Part shown: positions 63,259-64,000 of the stretch, in pieces
Layout of the letters: the number at the start of each line of letters is the position of its first letter
How positions within the stretch are numbered: position 1 is the first letter of the stretch
Position numbers and translations under genes: made by a program
Origin: Pedobacter sp. Leaf170
GTDB taxonomy: Bacteria > Bacteroidota > Bacteroidia > Sphingobacteriales > Sphingobacteriaceae
Length of the DNA stretch: 64,000 bases
Assembly (NCBI RefSeq): GCF_920984665.1
Contig: NZ_CAKLBP010000004.1
Coordinates: forward strand, 1 to 64,000
Direction: 5' to 3'
Notes under the pieces: generated by a model
Databases searched by the model: none
The model's input: the letters and a program-made list of their open reading frames with translations, nothing else
What the model was told of the DNA's origin: nothing

Positions 63259-64000
63259 TTAAAACTCCATTAAATAGGCCTTTAAAAAACCATCAATATC
63301 GCCATTTAAAACGGCATCTGGATTTGAGGTTTGGAAATTTGTTCGATGGTCTTTCACTCTTCTATCATCCAATACATAACTGCGAATTTGCGAACCCCAT
63401 TCAATTTTTTTCTTTGAACCTTCAATAGCAGCGATTTCTTCGTTACGCTTGCGTTGTTCAATTTCGTAAAGCTGAGATTTTAATAAACGCAAAGCATTTT
63501 CCTTATTTTGCAACTGCGATCTCGACTCCTGGTTTTTAATAATAATGCCCGAAGGTTTATGGTATAAACGAACTGCGGTTTCCACCTTGTTTACGTTTTG
63601 TCCACCCGCACCACCCGCTCTAAATGTTTCAAACTCCACATCAGCAGGGTTAATATTTATATCAATGGTATCATCAATAAGCGGATAAACATAAACTGAA
63701 GCAAATGAAGTGTGCCTGCGGGCGTTAGAATCGAATGGAGATATCCTCACTAGGCGGTGAACACCATTTTCTCCTTTTAAATAGCCATAAGAAAAATCGC
63801 CATCAAATTGCAGGGTTACAGATTTAATACCAGCAACCTCCCCTTCCTGACTATCCTGTTCGGTGATTTTATAACCATTTTTTTCGCCCCACATCATGTA
63901 CATACGCATAAGCATATATGCCCAGTCGCAACTTTCGGTACCGCCTGCACCAGCTGTAATTTGCATTACGGCTGACAGCTGATCTTCTTTAGTACGAAGC
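63259..64000 (-). CDS. prfB: Peptide chain release factor 2, C-terminal part (partial)
   Basis: The reading frame is open through the right edge (63967-64000 still in frame: [20 protein letters not shown]), so the gene starts outside the window. Visible are the stop-codon recognition motif SPF in [14 protein letters not shown] and the peptidyl-hydrolysis GGQ in [17 protein letters not shown], as in RF2 (UGA and UAA). The C-terminus ([19 protein letters not shown]) is normal. The N-terminal domain and any programmed frameshift site lie outside. Confidence 0.95.
   Translation of the reverse strand, partial: LRTKEDQLSAVMQITAGAGGTESCDWAYMLMRMYMMWGEKNGYKITEQDSQEGEVAGIKSVTLQFDGDFSYGYLKGENGVHRLVRISPFDSNARRHTSFASVYVYPLIDDTIDININPADVEFETFRAGGAGGQNVNKVETAVRLYHKPSGIIIKNQESRSQLQNKENALRLLKSQLYEIEQRKRNEEIAAIEGSKKKIEWGSQIRSYVLDDRRVKDHRTNFQTSNPDAVLNGDIDGFLKAYLMEF

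Overview
The window is AT-rich chromosomal DNA of a Bacteroidota bacterium, most likely Pedobacter or a close relative in the Sphingobacteriaceae. This rests on a SusC/SusD locus, alternative complex III joined to a caa3-type oxidase, OmpA proteins with thrombospondin type-3 repeats, OMP_b-brl_3 receptors, LytS/LytTR regulators and Bacteroidota-style promoters (TAnnTTTG). No rRNA, tRNA, CRISPR array or phage was found. One end of an IS3-type element lies at the left edge.

Layout: 1-1.1 kb, insertion-sequence end and a frameshifted lipoprotein gene. 1.2-8.7 kb, OmpA porin, gamma-glutamyltransferase, acyl-CoA synthetase, a small outer-membrane protein and an M61 peptidase. 9.1-14.6 kb, a complete RND efflux operon. 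14.6-18.7 kb, an N-acetylglucosamine-kinase-like protein, a receiver protein, HtpG and an orphan HsdR-N nuclease-like protein. 19.0-24.9 kb, the most interesting region (below). 25-27.3 kb, housekeeping and small membrane proteins. 27.4-34.1 kb, a SusC/SusD locus with a zinc metallohydrolase and a DUF4302 lipoprotein, whose SusC gene has one in-frame stop. 34.4-50.8 kb, one long respiratory gene run on the minus strand: actABCDEF, oxidase subunits II and I, heme A and heme O synthases, subunits III and IV, a cysteine-free SCO homologue and DUF420. 51-64 kb, a deoxyhypusine-synthase-like enzyme, an Omp85-like barrel, a TonB-type receptor, a BlaI repressor with an unusual M56-peptidase/amidase fusion, a GH18 chitinase, an esterase and the 3' part of prfB.

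Main discovery: between a LytTR response regulator (19054-19794) and a LytS-type kinase (20924-22051), the minus strand holds five short genes for 47-48 residue peptides (19797-19943, 20182-20325, 20330-20473, 20478-20621, 20626-20772). Four are tandem 148-151 bp units spaced by only 4 nt. All five share an invariant C-terminal half, TDPTANTILMTQSSMSNIF, rich in Ser/Thr and without Cys. A full-length lantibiotic dehydratase (LanB, 932 aa) follows at 22067-24865, and no LanC cyclase is present. I interpret this as a ribosomally made, dehydrated, cysteine-free peptide system with its own two-component regulator. A decayed sixth copy lies near 20141-20181.

The intergenic DNA also carries a dispersed GC-rich palindromic repeat family (four sites) and two other short inverted-repeat types.
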